41,639 nt of DNA from Terriglobia bacterium (GTDB lineage: Bacteria; Acidobacteriota; Terriglobia; UBA7540), in the NCBI GenBank assembly GCA_030038235.1, contig JASHPE010000355.1, positions 1 through 41,639 of the forward strand. Direction: 5' to 3'. Shown here piece after piece: positions 16,809 to 25,343 of the stretch. The first letter of the stretch is position 1. Each line of letters starts with the position of its first letter. The position numbers were made by a program, and so were the translations under genes. A model generated the notes under the pieces. It was given only the letters and a program-made list of their open reading frames with translations, was not told the DNA's origin and ran no database searches.

Positions 16809-18005
16809 TCAGCGGTCAATCTCCCCCAACACCACGTCAATGCTGCCGATGCACGCCACCACGTCTGCGATCAGTCGTCCCTCGATGAGCTTCGGCAGCG
16901 CCTGGAGGTTGGCAAACGAGGGCGCGCGTACGTGGCAGCGGAACGGCCGGGGCGAACCATCACTCACCATGTAAATACCGAATTCGCCCCGCGGTGACTC
17001 AATCGATTGATAAACCTCGCCAGTCGGCGGATGGAACCCCTCGGTGACGATCTTGAAATGATAAATCAGCGCCTCGATCGACGTCTTCATGCTCTCGCGT
17101 TCGGGTAGCACGATGTGCGGCGCATTGGCTTTGATCGGCCCCTCGGGCAATCCGTCCAACGCCTGACGCACGATTTTGACCGACTCTCGCATCTCGCCCA
17201 GCCGCACCAGATAGCGCGCGTAGACGTCCCCTTCCGGTCGAGTCGGGACGTCGAAATTGAACTTATCGTAACTGGAGTAAGGTTCGGCCTTGCGCACATC
17301 CCACTTCACGCCGGACCCACGCAAGGACGGCCCGGAGACGCCGTAGGCCACGGCATCCGCTGCGGAGATTGCACCGATGCCCTGCGTGCGTACCATCCAG
17401 ATCGGGTTGCGCGTGAGCAGGCCCTCATATTCGTCGATCTTCGCCGGAAATCTCTTGATGAACCTCTCCACGCGCTCGGTCCAACCGAGCGGAGGCTCCA
17501 GCGCCAGGCCGCCGATACGAAAGTAGCTCGTCATCATGCGCTGGCCCGACATCATTTCAAAGATGCGGAGGATGTCCTCGCGCTCGCGGAAGCAGTACAG
17601 AAACACTGACATGGCGCCGATATCGATGGCATGCGTGCCCAGCCAGACCAGGTGGCTCTGGATGCGCGTCAATTCGGTCAGGAGCACCCGGATGTACTGC
17701 GCCTTGGGCGGAATCTCGAGGTCCAGCAGTTTTTCCGTCGCCAGACAGAAAGCAAGATTATTGGATAGGGGAGCCAGATAATCCATGCGATCCGTCAGCG
17801 TGATGTCCTGGGAGTACGTCAGACGTTCGAAAGACTTCTCGAAGCCCGTGTGCAGGTAACCGATGTCGTAAATCGCCCGGACTACGGTCTCGCCTTCCAA
17901 CTCCAGCACGAGGCGGAGCACCCCATGCGTGGAGGGATGCTGCGGGCCCATACTCAGAATGACCCGCTCCTCCTGACCCGGTACTCTCTCAAGCGTGAGC
18001 GGCAT
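16809..18005 (-). CDS. nuoD: NADH-quinone oxidoreductase subunit D
   Basis: A 398-residue subunit, the 49-kDa homolog related to hydrogenase large subunits, which lines the quinone site. The diagnostic beginning is SMGPQHPSTHGVLRLVLELE, followed by YLHTGFEKSFERLTYSQ, and it ends normally in CIGSIDVVLGEIDR. Length is standard, with no fusion to nuoC. The start at ATG 18005 overlaps the nuoC stop by one base (TAATG), so translation is coupled. Confidence 0.97.
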   Translation of the reverse strand: MPLTLERVPGQEERVILSMGPQHPSTHGVLRLVLELEGETVVRAIYDIGYLHTGFEKSFERLTYSQDITLTDRMDYLAPLSNNLAFCLATEKLLDLEIPPKAQYIRVLLTELTRIQSHLVWLGTHAIDIGAMSVFLYCFREREDILRIFEMMSGQRMMTSYFRIGGLALEPPLGWTERVERFIKRFPAKIDEYEGLLTRNPIWMVRTQGIGAISAADAVAYGVSGPSLRGSGVKWDVRKAEPYSSYDKFNFDVPTRPEGDVYARYLVRLGEMRESVKIVRQALDGLPEGPIKANAPHIVLPERESMKTSIEALIYHFKIVTEGFHPPTGEVYQSIESPRGEFGIYMVSDGSPRPFRCHVRAPSFANLQALPKLIEGRLIADVVACIGSIDVVLGEIDR

Positions 18006-18478
18006 TACCGGTATCCCTCAGTCGGATAATCTTTGCGCAACGGATGACCTTCCCAGTCGTCCGGCAACAGGATGCGCACAAGGTAAGGGTGCCCCGCGAA
18101 CTGGATCCCAAACAAATCGAATATCTCGCGCTCAAAGGCAATAGCACCGGGCCAGACAGGGACCATGGAGTCAACGCCCGGATTGTCGCCTGACAACCGC
18201 ACCTTGAGGCGTAAGCGTCGATTATGTTCGATTGAATAAAGGTGATAGACCGTTTCAAATCTCGGCTCGAGCGGAAAATGATCGAGCGCGGTGAGATCCG
18301 AGAGGTACTTGAAGCTCAATTCCGGGTCGTCACGCAGCACTTCAGCCACGCCGCGCAAACGGCCGGCAGGAATCCAGAGCGTCAGTTCTCCCCGAAACAC
18401 CTGCCCTTCCTCGACCGCTCCGGGAATGAGCGTCTCGAGGCGCTGAATCACGGGATGGTTTTGAGCTTCAGCGTTCAT
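18005..18478 (-). CDS. nuoC: NADH-quinone oxidoreductase subunit C
   Basis: A 157-residue subunit, the 30-kDa homolog. The family signature is near the end: EREIFDLFGIQFAGHPYLVR, followed by LPDDWEGHPLRKDYP. The start at ATG 18478 has a weak ribosome-binding site. Upstream is a 123-base spacer with a GGACA/TGTCC hairpin near 18569-18586, then nuoA. nuoB, which normally lies between A and C, is not present. Confidence 0.96.
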   Translation of the reverse strand: MNAEAQNHPVIQRLETLIPGAVEEGQVFRGELTLWIPAGRLRGVAEVLRDDPELSFKYLSDLTALDHFPLEPRFETVYHLYSIEHNRRLRLKVRLSGDNPGVDSMVPVWPGAIAFEREIFDLFGIQFAGHPYLVRILLPDDWEGHPLRKDYPTEGYR

Positions 18479-18601
18479 AGGCCAAACGTATGAGGCCTCG
18501 ACAGGAGCCTGCTATCTTGGATTCTTTCGGCACCGGACGAGGAGCCGGATTAAAGCGGCAGCAGGAAGGACAGGACTCTTGTCCCCAGGCAGGTCAAGAT
18601 C

Positions 18602-18961
18602 TCAGCGGGTCCAGTCCAATGCGCCTTTTTTCCAGATGTACAGAAATCCCGCCAGCAGCACCACGATATAGACGAACATCTCGATGAAGCCGAGCCACTT
18701 CAATTCTTTGTAGACGACGGCCCAGGGATAAAGGAAAACGGCTTCAACGTCGAAGAGAATAAACAGCATTCCCACAAGGTAAAAGCTGATGGAAAAGCGG
18801 CCCCGCGTGTCGCCCACAGGGAGGCTGCCGCACTCATAGGGCGAGAGTTTCGCCCGCGTACGCGGCTTTCGGCCCACGTAGGCCGAGGCGCCGATGATGA
18901 TGCCGCCCAAGCCCGCCACGATCACGAACTGGATTAGAATTGGTACGTAAGGCTGAAGCAT
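18602..18961 (-). CDS. nuoA: NADH-quinone oxidoreductase subunit A
   Basis: A 119-residue complex I membrane subunit with three helices. The conserved loop with the mobile cysteine reads SPYECGSLPVG, and helix 2 has ILFDVEAVFLYPWAV with the acidic residues of the family. It is the first gene of the cluster; the start at ATG 18961 lies 40 bases after a predicted promoter -10 box. The ribosome-binding site is weak. Confidence 0.97.
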   Translation of the reverse strand: MLQPYVPILIQFVIVAGLGGIIIGASAYVGRKPRTRAKLSPYECGSLPVGDTRGRFSISFYLVGMLFILFDVEAVFLYPWAVVYKELKWLGFIEMFVYIVVLLAGFLYIWKKGALDWTR

Positions 18962-19000
18962 ACGCGTGTGATCGTCAGTGAAAATGCTCTCTAAGTTCCC

Positions 19001-19030
19001 AGTATCGGAGCCCCGAAATCAGCGTGTCAA
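19001..19030 (-). promoter_or_regulatory. Predicted nuo operon promoter
   Basis: On the minus strand a perfect -35 box TTGACA (19030-19025) is followed after 18 bases by GATACT (19006-19001), a four-of-six -10 box. It lies about 40 bases before the nuoA start, in the divergent region shared with thiS. This is the best housekeeping promoter match in the window. Confidence 0.65.
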
Positions 19031-19126
19031 GTTTTTTCTCCCCTGACGCGCGACCGTTGCCCAAACCATCGGCAATGCTTCAGATTAGGCGGCGTTCGAC
19101 TCAGTTGCGGCCATCGGAGAACCATC

Positions 19127-19339
19127 TTGATCACCATTTCGCTGAACGGTGAAGCGCGGCAAGTGCCCGCCGGCATGACTCTGCAAGCCCTGCTGGAATG
19201 GCTCAAGCTACCCCTCGACCGGATTGCGGTGGAGGTGAACCTAGAAATCGTGCGCCGGACGCGCTGGGCGGAGACTCCGGTCGGTCAGGGCGATCGCCTG
19301 GAAGTAGTCCATTTCGTCGGCGGTGGGCACGCGCTATAG
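19127..19339 (+). CDS. thiS: ThiS-like sulfur carrier protein with C-terminal tail
   Basis: A 70-residue beta-grasp protein of the ThiS family, the sulfur carrier for the thiazole part of thiamine. It begins ITISLNGEARQVP and has the typical DRIAVEVN segment. ThiS normally ends in Gly-Gly, which is adenylated; here the end is VGGGHAL, so three residues follow the glycines at 65-67. Either a protease must trim it or it serves another pathway. The start is TTG 19127, with GGAGA seven bases upstream. No thiG, thiF or other thiamine gene is next to it. Confidence 0.8.
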   Translation: MITISLNGEARQVPAGMTLQALLEWLKLPLDRIAVEVNLEIVRRTRWAETPVGQGDRLEVVHFVGGGHAL

Positions 19340-19391
19340 GGAACTCTGAATTTCGGTGTTGATTGGCGTTCAGTTCAGATACGCATCTCTG

Positions 19392-20471
19392 CTAAACACT
19401 TGCCCTCCACTCCCTCCAATCGTTGAGGATGGCCTTTACCATCCGCCCGCTTGCCTCGTGGAGCCATCCTGACTTGCGAGCCGTCAGGTCAGGCAAAATG
19501 CGCCGAGCTGCCCGCCTACTGCCCAGATGCACGTTCGCAGTCTCGTGCCCCATCTCGAAGAGCAACCGCGACTCATCCCGCTCCTGGGGAAGTGCTGAAA
19601 GCTCCACACGGCAGCAGTCGGGCGCTAGGCGGCGAACGATCCAGCGTCCCCGCCGATGCACAAATGGATCGGGCGAGCGGACCGATTTTCGCAGAACAGT
19701 CTCATACTGGATCTTCTCGGTCGGCCCGCCGTCCCAGGCCAGAGTGTAAGCCGAGGGCACGAGGGCTTTGGCCTCGCGCGCGACCCTGGCGCCGCGCCAG
19801 TCCGCCAGCGCCACAAACCGCTGGCGCCCCAAACTTCCCAAGCCAGCGATACGATGCGCCACCCTGAAGTCCAAGTCTTTCTCAGGCAGCAGTTTCAGCA
19901 GGGCCCTCACGGCGCTCTTGGGGACTTTGCCTCGATAAGTAGGCAATGCGTCCATCTTCTGCCAATAAGCCACCGGGTCACGCAGCTCGCTCGTGGCTAG
20001 CTGGCGGAGCCAATGATGGTGCTCGCCGAGCACGATGGGCGCGCCGCCTTGATCGAGGCCTTCGTGGTAGCCGGACAAGATGGAATCACAAGCGTCCTTT
20101 GGCCCGATGATAAGGTGATCCGTCTTGATCGCTAGATGGGCGCTGGCCGCCAGGCGAATCAGATCGATGGTGTAGGGCATGGGGCAGACTTCGTCGAAAT
20201 CGTTGATGCCCCACACCAGTCGCCCTTCGATGTCTCGCCAGGTCCCGAAATTTTCCACATGCAAGTCGCCCACGGCCAACACCACGGGAGCTCGGGCTTC
20301 CTCGGGGCAGACCTCCCGCCACACTTGGGCCCAGCGGTAGAAGGTCGCGCGCAAAAACCGGAAGAGATCGTCAGCCATGGCGCGATGCTTCAGTTCCAGG
20401 TCTCGCTTTACCAGGGGGGTACACCGGCCCAGCCAATTCTCGTACCTCCGAGTAGCTTCTTTGATTCTCAT
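19392..20471 (-). CDS. DUF2252 family protein
   Basis: A 359-residue protein of the DUF2252 family, whose fold is thought to be related to aminoglycoside-phosphotransferase-like kinases. The conserved motifs are GDLHVENFG at 68-76 and NDFDE at 90-94, which resemble the catalytic HxN and metal-binding DFD of such kinases, then DLIRLAAS. No signal peptide or membrane segment is visible. The cellular substrate is unknown. The start at ATG 20471 has no strong ribosome-binding site; TATAAA about 35 bases upstream is a possible -10 box. It converges with thiS and diverges from the zinc-ribbon gene. Confidence 0.88.
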   Translation of the reverse strand: MRIKEATRRYENWLGRCTPLVKRDLELKHRAMADDLFRFLRATFYRWAQVWREVCPEEARAPVVLAVGDLHVENFGTWRDIEGRLVWGINDFDEVCPMPYTIDLIRLAASAHLAIKTDHLIIGPKDACDSILSGYHEGLDQGGAPIVLGEHHHWLRQLATSELRDPVAYWQKMDALPTYRGKVPKSAVRALLKLLPEKDLDFRVAHRIAGLGSLGRQRFVALADWRGARVAREAKALVPSAYTLAWDGGPTEKIQYETVLRKSVRSPDPFVHRRGRWIVRRLAPDCCRVELSALPQERDESRLLFEMGHETANVHLGSRRAARRILPDLTARKSGWLHEASGRMVKAILNDWREWRASV

Positions 20472-20575
20472 GGTGCTGCGAACCAGCAGGGCTGCGGTGG
20501 TACTTTATAATTCTCTAATCAATAGTCGTGCCGTCTCTTGTTTCAGTTTTGTTACCGTGCTAATTTGGGTCGAAT

Positions 20576-20767
20576 ATGAAACCTTTGGTTTGCACATTCT
20601 GTGGCTCTTCCAAGAGCACTCGGTCTCCGAGCGGTGAACACTTCGTGTGCCTCAGTTGCCAACATGTCATCGTTGCCAAGCCCCCGAGGAAAGCGTCTGT
20701 CAAGCGCCCGATCGGCAACAGGCGCGGGCGCTCCAAGTCAGTAGTGGCCCCTCAAGGGGTCAGCTGA
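20576..20767 (+). CDS. Small zinc-ribbon-like protein
   Basis: A 63-residue protein that I cannot assign. Cys6-x2-Cys9 and Cys25-x2-Cys28 form a likely zinc ribbon, followed by a basic Lys/Arg-rich tail (PPRKASVKRPIGNRRGRSK) that could bind nucleic acid. The start at ATG 20576 lacks a clear ribosome-binding site. The two-pair cysteine spacing and the basic tail make it more likely real than a chance frame, but I am not certain. Confidence 0.5.
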   Translation: MKPLVCTFCGSSKSTRSPSGEHFVCLSCQHVIVAKPPRKASVKRPIGNRRGRSKSVVAPQGVS

Positions 20768-20858
20768 GTTCGCGCTCCGGATCGATTAACTTCACAAAAC
20801 TGTGACGCGGTCGACCCGAGCGTCGCGACGCGGACGTGTGCCGATTGGTGTAGCGGCA

Positions 20859-21767
20859 TCACGCTCGCCCTGCAGCTTCGGCCGCTTCGCGGGCTGTTCT
20901 AAGGCTTGCCACCTCGTCGCCAATCGGCAGAAATTCCATCGCCACGTACCGATCGTAGTGGAGCTCCGCCAGCTTCTTGTAAATGTTCGTGTAATTGATC
21001 TCGCCGGTGCCCGGCTGGTGCCGTCCCGGCACGTCGGCGATGTGAACGAGATCGACAAGCGCCACATTCTTCTCGAGCTTCTCGATCAGATTCCCTTCCG
21101 AGATCTGGTCGTGAAAGAAGTCGTAGAGAAAGCGCACGTGCGGATGATCCACTTCGCGGATGACGTCGAATCCTTCGGCCACTGACGTGAGGAAGTATTT
21201 CGGATTCTCCTCCGGGTCAATGTTCTCGAGCAGTATCTTGTATCCCTTGGGCTCGACAATATCCGCCGCTCGCTTCAAACCCTCGACACAGCTCGCATGC
21301 TGCGCGTCATGACTCATTCCCGGAACCTTATTGCCGGTCAGTATGATCAGCGCCGGACATTCGAGCTTGTCCATGGCAGGCAGAATGCCTTTGACTTCGG
21401 CCAGGAAGGCATCGCGCTGGGCGGGATCCGTAAGGCTGCGATTCAGTCCGCCGGTGGCGTCAAATTGGATGCCCAGCTCCTGACGCTTCCGGTTTGCGTT
21501 TGCGTATTCGGTGTCCGACCACTTCTCGAACTCGCCCACCAGCTCGACGTTGTGAAATCCCGCGCTCGCTGCCTTCTCCAGGCGCTGTTCGAAAGGCAGG
21601 TTGTGAAACACGGTCCAGAGCATCAGCGAGATCTTGAAAGAACCGCCGCCAGTTTCCGATTGTGGACTGGCCTTCCCAGGTGAACCCGCACTCGCGCTTT
21701 GTGTCTTGAGCGCTCCGCTGCCCAGCGCCGCCAAAGCAAGGTTCCGACTAAAGTCGCGCCGATTCAT
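20859..21767 (-). CDS. Exported TIM-barrel sugar isomerase/epimerase
   Basis: A 302-residue protein of the xylose-isomerase-like TIM-barrel family (hydroxypyruvate isomerase group). It begins MNRRDFSRNLALAALGSGAL, a Tat-type signal with the twin arginine, so it is probably exported. Likely metal ligands are in LLENIDP, YDFFHDQ, VHIADVPGRHQPG and VAMEFLP. I chose ATG 21767 because AGGAGGG lies before it and it overlaps the stop of the GMC gene (ATGA); an earlier in-frame start would put residues before the twin arginine. Related exported proteins act on keto-sugars in glycoside breakdown; the substrate here is not known. Confidence 0.88.
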   Translation of the reverse strand: MNRRDFSRNLALAALGSGALKTQSASAGSPGKASPQSETGGGSFKISLMLWTVFHNLPFEQRLEKAASAGFHNVELVGEFEKWSDTEYANANRKRQELGIQFDATGGLNRSLTDPAQRDAFLAEVKGILPAMDKLECPALIILTGNKVPGMSHDAQHASCVEGLKRAADIVEPKGYKILLENIDPEENPKYFLTSVAEGFDVIREVDHPHVRFLYDFFHDQISEGNLIEKLEKNVALVDLVHIADVPGRHQPGTGEINYTNIYKKLAELHYDRYVAMEFLPIGDEVASLRTAREAAEAAGRA

Positions 21768-23455
21768 CCGAGCCCTCCTGTTCTGGCCTCCTTGGCCAGG
21801 TGATCGCATCCATGCGCGACGAGCGCGAGCATCGTCAGCGTGGGATTCTGGTTACCGACTGACACAAACGCGCTGCCGTCCATCACGAATAAGTTCTTCA
21901 CGTCGTGCGACTGGCAATACTTGTTCAGCACCGATTTCTTCGGGTCGTCGCCCATGCGCGCCACACCGCATTCGTGAATTGCGTGGCCGAAAGGGCTGAT
22001 GTTGGCGTCGAGGCTGATGTTCCTGGCTCCGGACGCTTCCAGCATTTCCGCGGCGTCGGCTGCGGCCTGCAGTCCCATCTTCTTCTCGTTGTCGCCGTAA
22101 GCCGCGTTGAAATGAAGCGCGGGAACACCCCAGGCGTCCACCACGGTTTTGCTGAGCTCGCAGTGATTCTCAAAGTGCGCGAGGCACTCGCAAAAGGCTC
22201 CGAGCGAAATCCAGTACTCCCCCCGCCTTGCCGCGGACTTGAAGCCTTTGCCGTAGCCCTCGGCGTTGAGGCTGTAACCGGCTCCGGCGCCGCCCTGGTA
22301 GCCGTAGCCCCGAATGAAATCCGGATGGCGATCCGTAACATTGCGGAAGCGAATGAGGTAGACCCCATTCGGACGCTGCGGCGGACCCGCCGTGGGACGT
22401 TCATCGATTCCGGGCAAAATGCCCGACGCGCCGAATCCGGTCGCGTGGTCCATGAGGTAGTGTCCGAGCACACCGCTCGAATTCGCGAGGCCGTTCGGGA
22501 ACTGGCGATTCGCTGAGTTCAGCAGAATGCGGCAGGATTCCAGCGACTGCGCGCACAGCACCACGCTCCTGGCACGCAGCTCGCGGATCTGCCGCGTCAG
22601 CCGGTGCACGTACCGGACACCATCGGCACGCATCGCGTCTGAGTCCATGGTGACATGGCTCACAACCGCGTCGGTGAAAAGCGCGAGCTTTCCAGTGGCT
22701 TGGGCAGTGGCGATAGCCGTCGTGGGACTGTTGTAATAGGAATGCGTCACACATCCGCGCTCGCACGGACCGCAATAGTGGCAAGGCGGACGCCCGTTGA
22801 GTGGCGCGGTAAGATTGGCCGTCCGGCCGATGGTGAGCGTACGGCCGAACTTCTCCTTCACGGTTTTGCGCAGCAGGACCTCGCCGCAGGTCATGGGCAT
22901 CGGCGGCTGGAACTTGCCATCCGGAAGCTGCGGCACGCCCTCGGCAGCGCCGCTGACGCCGATGAATTCCTCCGCTTTGTCGTACCATGGCGCAAGCTCG
23001 GCATAACTCAAGGGCCAGTCCTCGCCGAAGCCGTCGTGACTGGCGGCCTTGAAATCGAGATCGCTCAAGCGGTAGCTCTGACGGCTCCAAACCAGCGAGC
23101 GCCCGCCCAGAATACGGGCCCGGAACCAGTTGAACGGTTTTCCGGGCTCCGTGGTGTAAGGACTCTCGTAATCGTTGACGAACCAGTCGTAGTTGTACTC
23201 CATGCAGGCGTAGCAGCGCGTCTGGATCGGGCGCGTGCGCGTGATTTCGGGCGAAAAGCCGCGATACTTGATTTGATAGGGGATCAGATGCTCGGTGAAA
23301 TCCTTCTCGGGAACCAGCATGCGTCCCGCTTCCACCAGTGCCACACGGAGTCCCGCTTCCGTCAGCTCTTTGGCGGCGAAGCCTCCGGTCGCACCTGACC
23401 CGACCACGATCACGTCAAAGAGTTCTGTCGAACCCTGCAGCGAATCGCCGAGCAT
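21764..23455 (-). CDS. GMC family FAD-dependent oxidoreductase
   Basis: A 563-residue flavoprotein of the glucose-methanol-choline family. The FAD-binding motif GSGATGG is at 19-25, followed by the usual acidic VEAGR. The C-terminal half has FGHAIHECGVARMG and LFVMDGSAFVSVGNQNPT, the latter with the active-site His/Asn region. A cysteine cluster, CHYCGPCERGC, resembles the iron-sulfur site described in membrane-linked FAD-glucose dehydrogenases. The start is ATG 23455, with GGGGGA upstream; a TTG just before it is possible. It has no signal peptide of its own and may be exported together with its divergent Tat-signal partner. Confidence 0.93.
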   Translation of the reverse strand: MLGDSLQGSTELFDVIVVGSGATGGFAAKELTEAGLRVALVEAGRMLVPEKDFTEHLIPYQIKYRGFSPEITRTRPIQTRCYACMEYNYDWFVNDYESPYTTEPGKPFNWFRARILGGRSLVWSRQSYRLSDLDFKAASHDGFGEDWPLSYAELAPWYDKAEEFIGVSGAAEGVPQLPDGKFQPPMPMTCGEVLLRKTVKEKFGRTLTIGRTANLTAPLNGRPPCHYCGPCERGCVTHSYYNSPTTAIATAQATGKLALFTDAVVSHVTMDSDAMRADGVRYVHRLTRQIRELRARSVVLCAQSLESCRILLNSANRQFPNGLANSSGVLGHYLMDHATGFGASGILPGIDERPTAGPPQRPNGVYLIRFRNVTDRHPDFIRGYGYQGGAGAGYSLNAEGYGKGFKSAARRGEYWISLGAFCECLAHFENHCELSKTVVDAWGVPALHFNAAYGDNEKKMGLQAAADAAEMLEASGARNISLDANISPFGHAIHECGVARMGDDPKKSVLNKYCQSHDVKNLFVMDGSAFVSVGNQNPTLTMLALVAHGCDHLAKEARTGGLG

Positions 23456-23488
23456 CAATATCCCCCAAGGTTGAGATCATACTCCCGT

Positions 23489-23508
23489 AGCGTGTCAGAT
23501 GGCACGCT
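23489..23508. promoter_or_regulatory. Inverted repeat in the divergent GMC / subunit 3 region
   Basis: AGCGTGTC (23489-23496) and GGCACGCT (23501-23508) pair over eight bases with one mismatch, around a four-base spacer. It lies between the two divergent genes of the sugar-oxidation module, so it could be an operator shared by both; this is a guess. Confidence 0.3.
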
Positions 23509-23542
23509 GCTTCTTTCGTCCGCCCCGTCGATCCAAACCGCG

Positions 23543-23551
23543 TGCTAGAAT
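23543..23551 (+). promoter_or_regulatory. Extended -10 promoter before the subunit 3 gene
   Basis: TGCTAGAAT matches an extended -10 element (TGn plus TAGAAT) about 40 bases before the start at 23594. No -35 box is needed for such promoters, and none is clear. Confidence 0.4.
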
Positions 23552-23593
23552 GGCGCGTGAGAAGTCGCGAGTCGACGCGCGGGAGATGAATCT

Positions 23594-24316
23594 ATGGCGA
23601 AGCAAGAGCAGTCAGGCGGATTCGATCGTCGCGAGGCATTGCGCCGTCTGATTACCAGCGCTGGAGCGGCCGCAGCCGCTTTGCCGGCGACGCGGCACAG
23701 CGAAGCAAAGACTGCGCTCGAAGCCGCACCGCAGCAGGCCGCGTCCGCTCCTGGCACGTCGCTGGGCGCCGCAGAGCCGCCGGACCCGAGCCTCATCGCA
23801 GTGGATTGGAAGCCGACATTCCTCGACGATCATCAAGACCAGACGGTCCTCGCCGTCGCGGACCTCTTGATCCCCGACACGGACACGCCGGGGGCGCGCG
23901 GCGCGCAGGTGGACCGCTTCATCGACCTGCTGCTGGCCACCGATGCGCCGGGAACGGACGAGGATACCAGCGGAACGGACTTTGCCGATCTGCTGTTGCG
24001 CAAGGGATCGCTCGAGGGACAGAAGCGATACATCGCCGCGTTGAACTGGCTCGACGGCCACTGCCTGGCGCAGTATTCGAAGCCCTTTATAGCTCTTGAC
24101 CGATCCAACCAGGATACAGTTCTCGACATGCTGACCCATGCCAACGACAACCCCGAAGTCGCCGCCGGTCACGATTCGTTTGCATTAATCAAGAACTCGA
24201 TCGTCACCGCCTACTACAGTTCCGAGATCGGCTCGCTGCAGGAGCTGAAATACCAGACCAATCCTTATCAGAGCGGAGTTCCGGGTTGCGACCATCCTGA
24301 GCACCGAAGCGACTGA
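23594..24316 (+). CDS. Gluconate 2-dehydrogenase subunit 3 family protein
   Basis: A 240-residue protein. Residues 10-35 look like a Tat signal (FDRREALRRLITSAGAAAAA), then a Pro/Ala linker, and from about residue 75 the small-subunit domain of gluconate 2-dehydrogenase (TVLAVADLLIPDTDTPGARG, later DRFIDLLL). Such small subunits carry the GMC flavoprotein partner through the Tat system and hold it together. The GMC gene is directly divergent, which fits a two-part membrane or periplasmic sugar dehydrogenase. The start at ATG 23594 has GGGAG upstream. No cytochrome c subunit is adjacent. Confidence 0.88.
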   Translation: MAKQEQSGGFDRREALRRLITSAGAAAAALPATRHSEAKTALEAAPQQAASAPGTSLGAAEPPDPSLIAVDWKPTFLDDHQDQTVLAVADLLIPDTDTPGARGAQVDRFIDLLLATDAPGTDEDTSGTDFADLLLRKGSLEGQKRYIAALNWLDGHCLAQYSKPFIALDRSNQDTVLDMLTHANDNPEVAAGHDSFALIKNSIVTAYYSSEIGSLQELKYQTNPYQSGVPGCDHPEHRSD

Positions 24317-24377
24317 GCCTGTCGCGCGCAGGGTCTTTTTTTGGACCGTCGAAGGGTTAAAATGGAGCGGGGTAGCG

Positions 24378-25343
24378 ATGGCAGCAGGTAGCAGGCCCGG
24401 GCCAATGTGCCGTACGCAAGACGGCTTTGATACCCAGACGACGCCGCGCGCTCAAATGTCGATACAAGGGCGCGTTTGTTCATCTCGTCGCGAGGATATG
24501 ATCGCCGAGGCGATCGCCGCGGGCATGCACACGGCGCCCAGGGGGAAGTCGGCGAAGCATCGCCGTCACCACAAGCATCATCCCCATGTTCTACCGAAGC
24601 CCGATGTGAAGGTCATGGCGGCAGTGAATGCGGAACTCGGAACTAAAGTCGATTTCGACAAGCTGGCTGACTTCGAGGGCGGACAACAGTTGCGTGGGTA
24701 TATTCCTGGGGAGCACAACCACAACCTCTATGGCAACCCGGTGGAAGACAAGGGCAAGAAAGTTTCAGGGGGGAGCGGCGTCACCATCGCCACCGGCTTC
24801 GACATTGGGCAGCGGAGCGCGCCTGAGCTGAAGAAGCTCGGTCTTTCAGTGGAATTGCAGAAAAAGTACTCGCCTTTTTGCGGGACCGGGAGGCACGTTC
24901 AAGCCGCAATCGATGCGCTTGAAAAGTCTTCCGGCCTCACAATCGAAAAGTGGCAGGCTGACGAGACGGACATGAGAGTGCAAGGTTGGTTTTTGAGATC
25001 GGCGAAGGCTACCTGGAACAACTCCCTGCCGAAGGGTGGCGTGAAATTTGAAGAACTGACCGCGGCGCAGCAGACGGTCATTTTGTCACGAACCTATCAC
25101 CAAGGAACTGACATGCCACACAAAGCCAACGCCAAGAATTTCTATTCAGCCGCCCAGAAAGGTGACTGGGACGCTGCGGAAAAAGCACTGAGGAACTACG
25201 CCCCAGAGAACCCCAAGAAGGTGAAAAAACTTCCTAACTGGTACCACCTCCGTGTCAAGGCGGAGGCGGATTATCTTGCGCAGGATCTTAAGAAGCAGAA
25301 ACAGGCTGCGCCAAACGCCGCCCCGAAGGTGCCGGATCGATGA
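24378..25343 (+). CDS. Pesticin/T4-lysozyme-like muramidase, putative effector
   Basis: A 321-residue protein. From about residue 90 it matches the phage-lysozyme-like domain of pesticin: ADFEGGQQLRGYIP with the likely catalytic Glu100, then SGVTIATGFDIGQ, where Thr136 and Asp142 keep the Thr-Asp spacing of six known from pesticin. The helical part ELKKLGLSVELQKKYSPF and the C-terminal YHLRVKAEADYL complete it. Residues 57-75 form a Lys/His-rich linker. No signal peptide is visible. The start at ATG 24378 has GGAGCGGGG upstream; ATG 24498 is an alternative and would remove 40 unremarkable residues. Its stop overlaps the start of the inhibitor gene by four bases. It would cleave peptidoglycan; how it is delivered is unknown. 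Confidence 0.8.
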   Translation: MAAGSRPGPMCRTQDGFDTQTTPRAQMSIQGRVCSSRREDMIAEAIAAGMHTAPRGKSAKHRRHHKHHPHVLPKPDVKVMAAVNAELGTKVDFDKLADFEGGQQLRGYIPGEHNHNLYGNPVEDKGKKVSGGSGVTIATGFDIGQRSAPELKKLGLSVELQKKYSPFCGTGRHVQAAIDALEKSSGLTIEKWQADETDMRVQGWFLRSAKATWNNSLPKGGVKFEELTAAQQTVILSRTYHQGTDMPHKANAKNFYSAAQKGDWDAAEKALRNYAPENPKKVKKLPNWYHLRVKAEADYLAQDLKKQKQAAPNAAPKVPDR

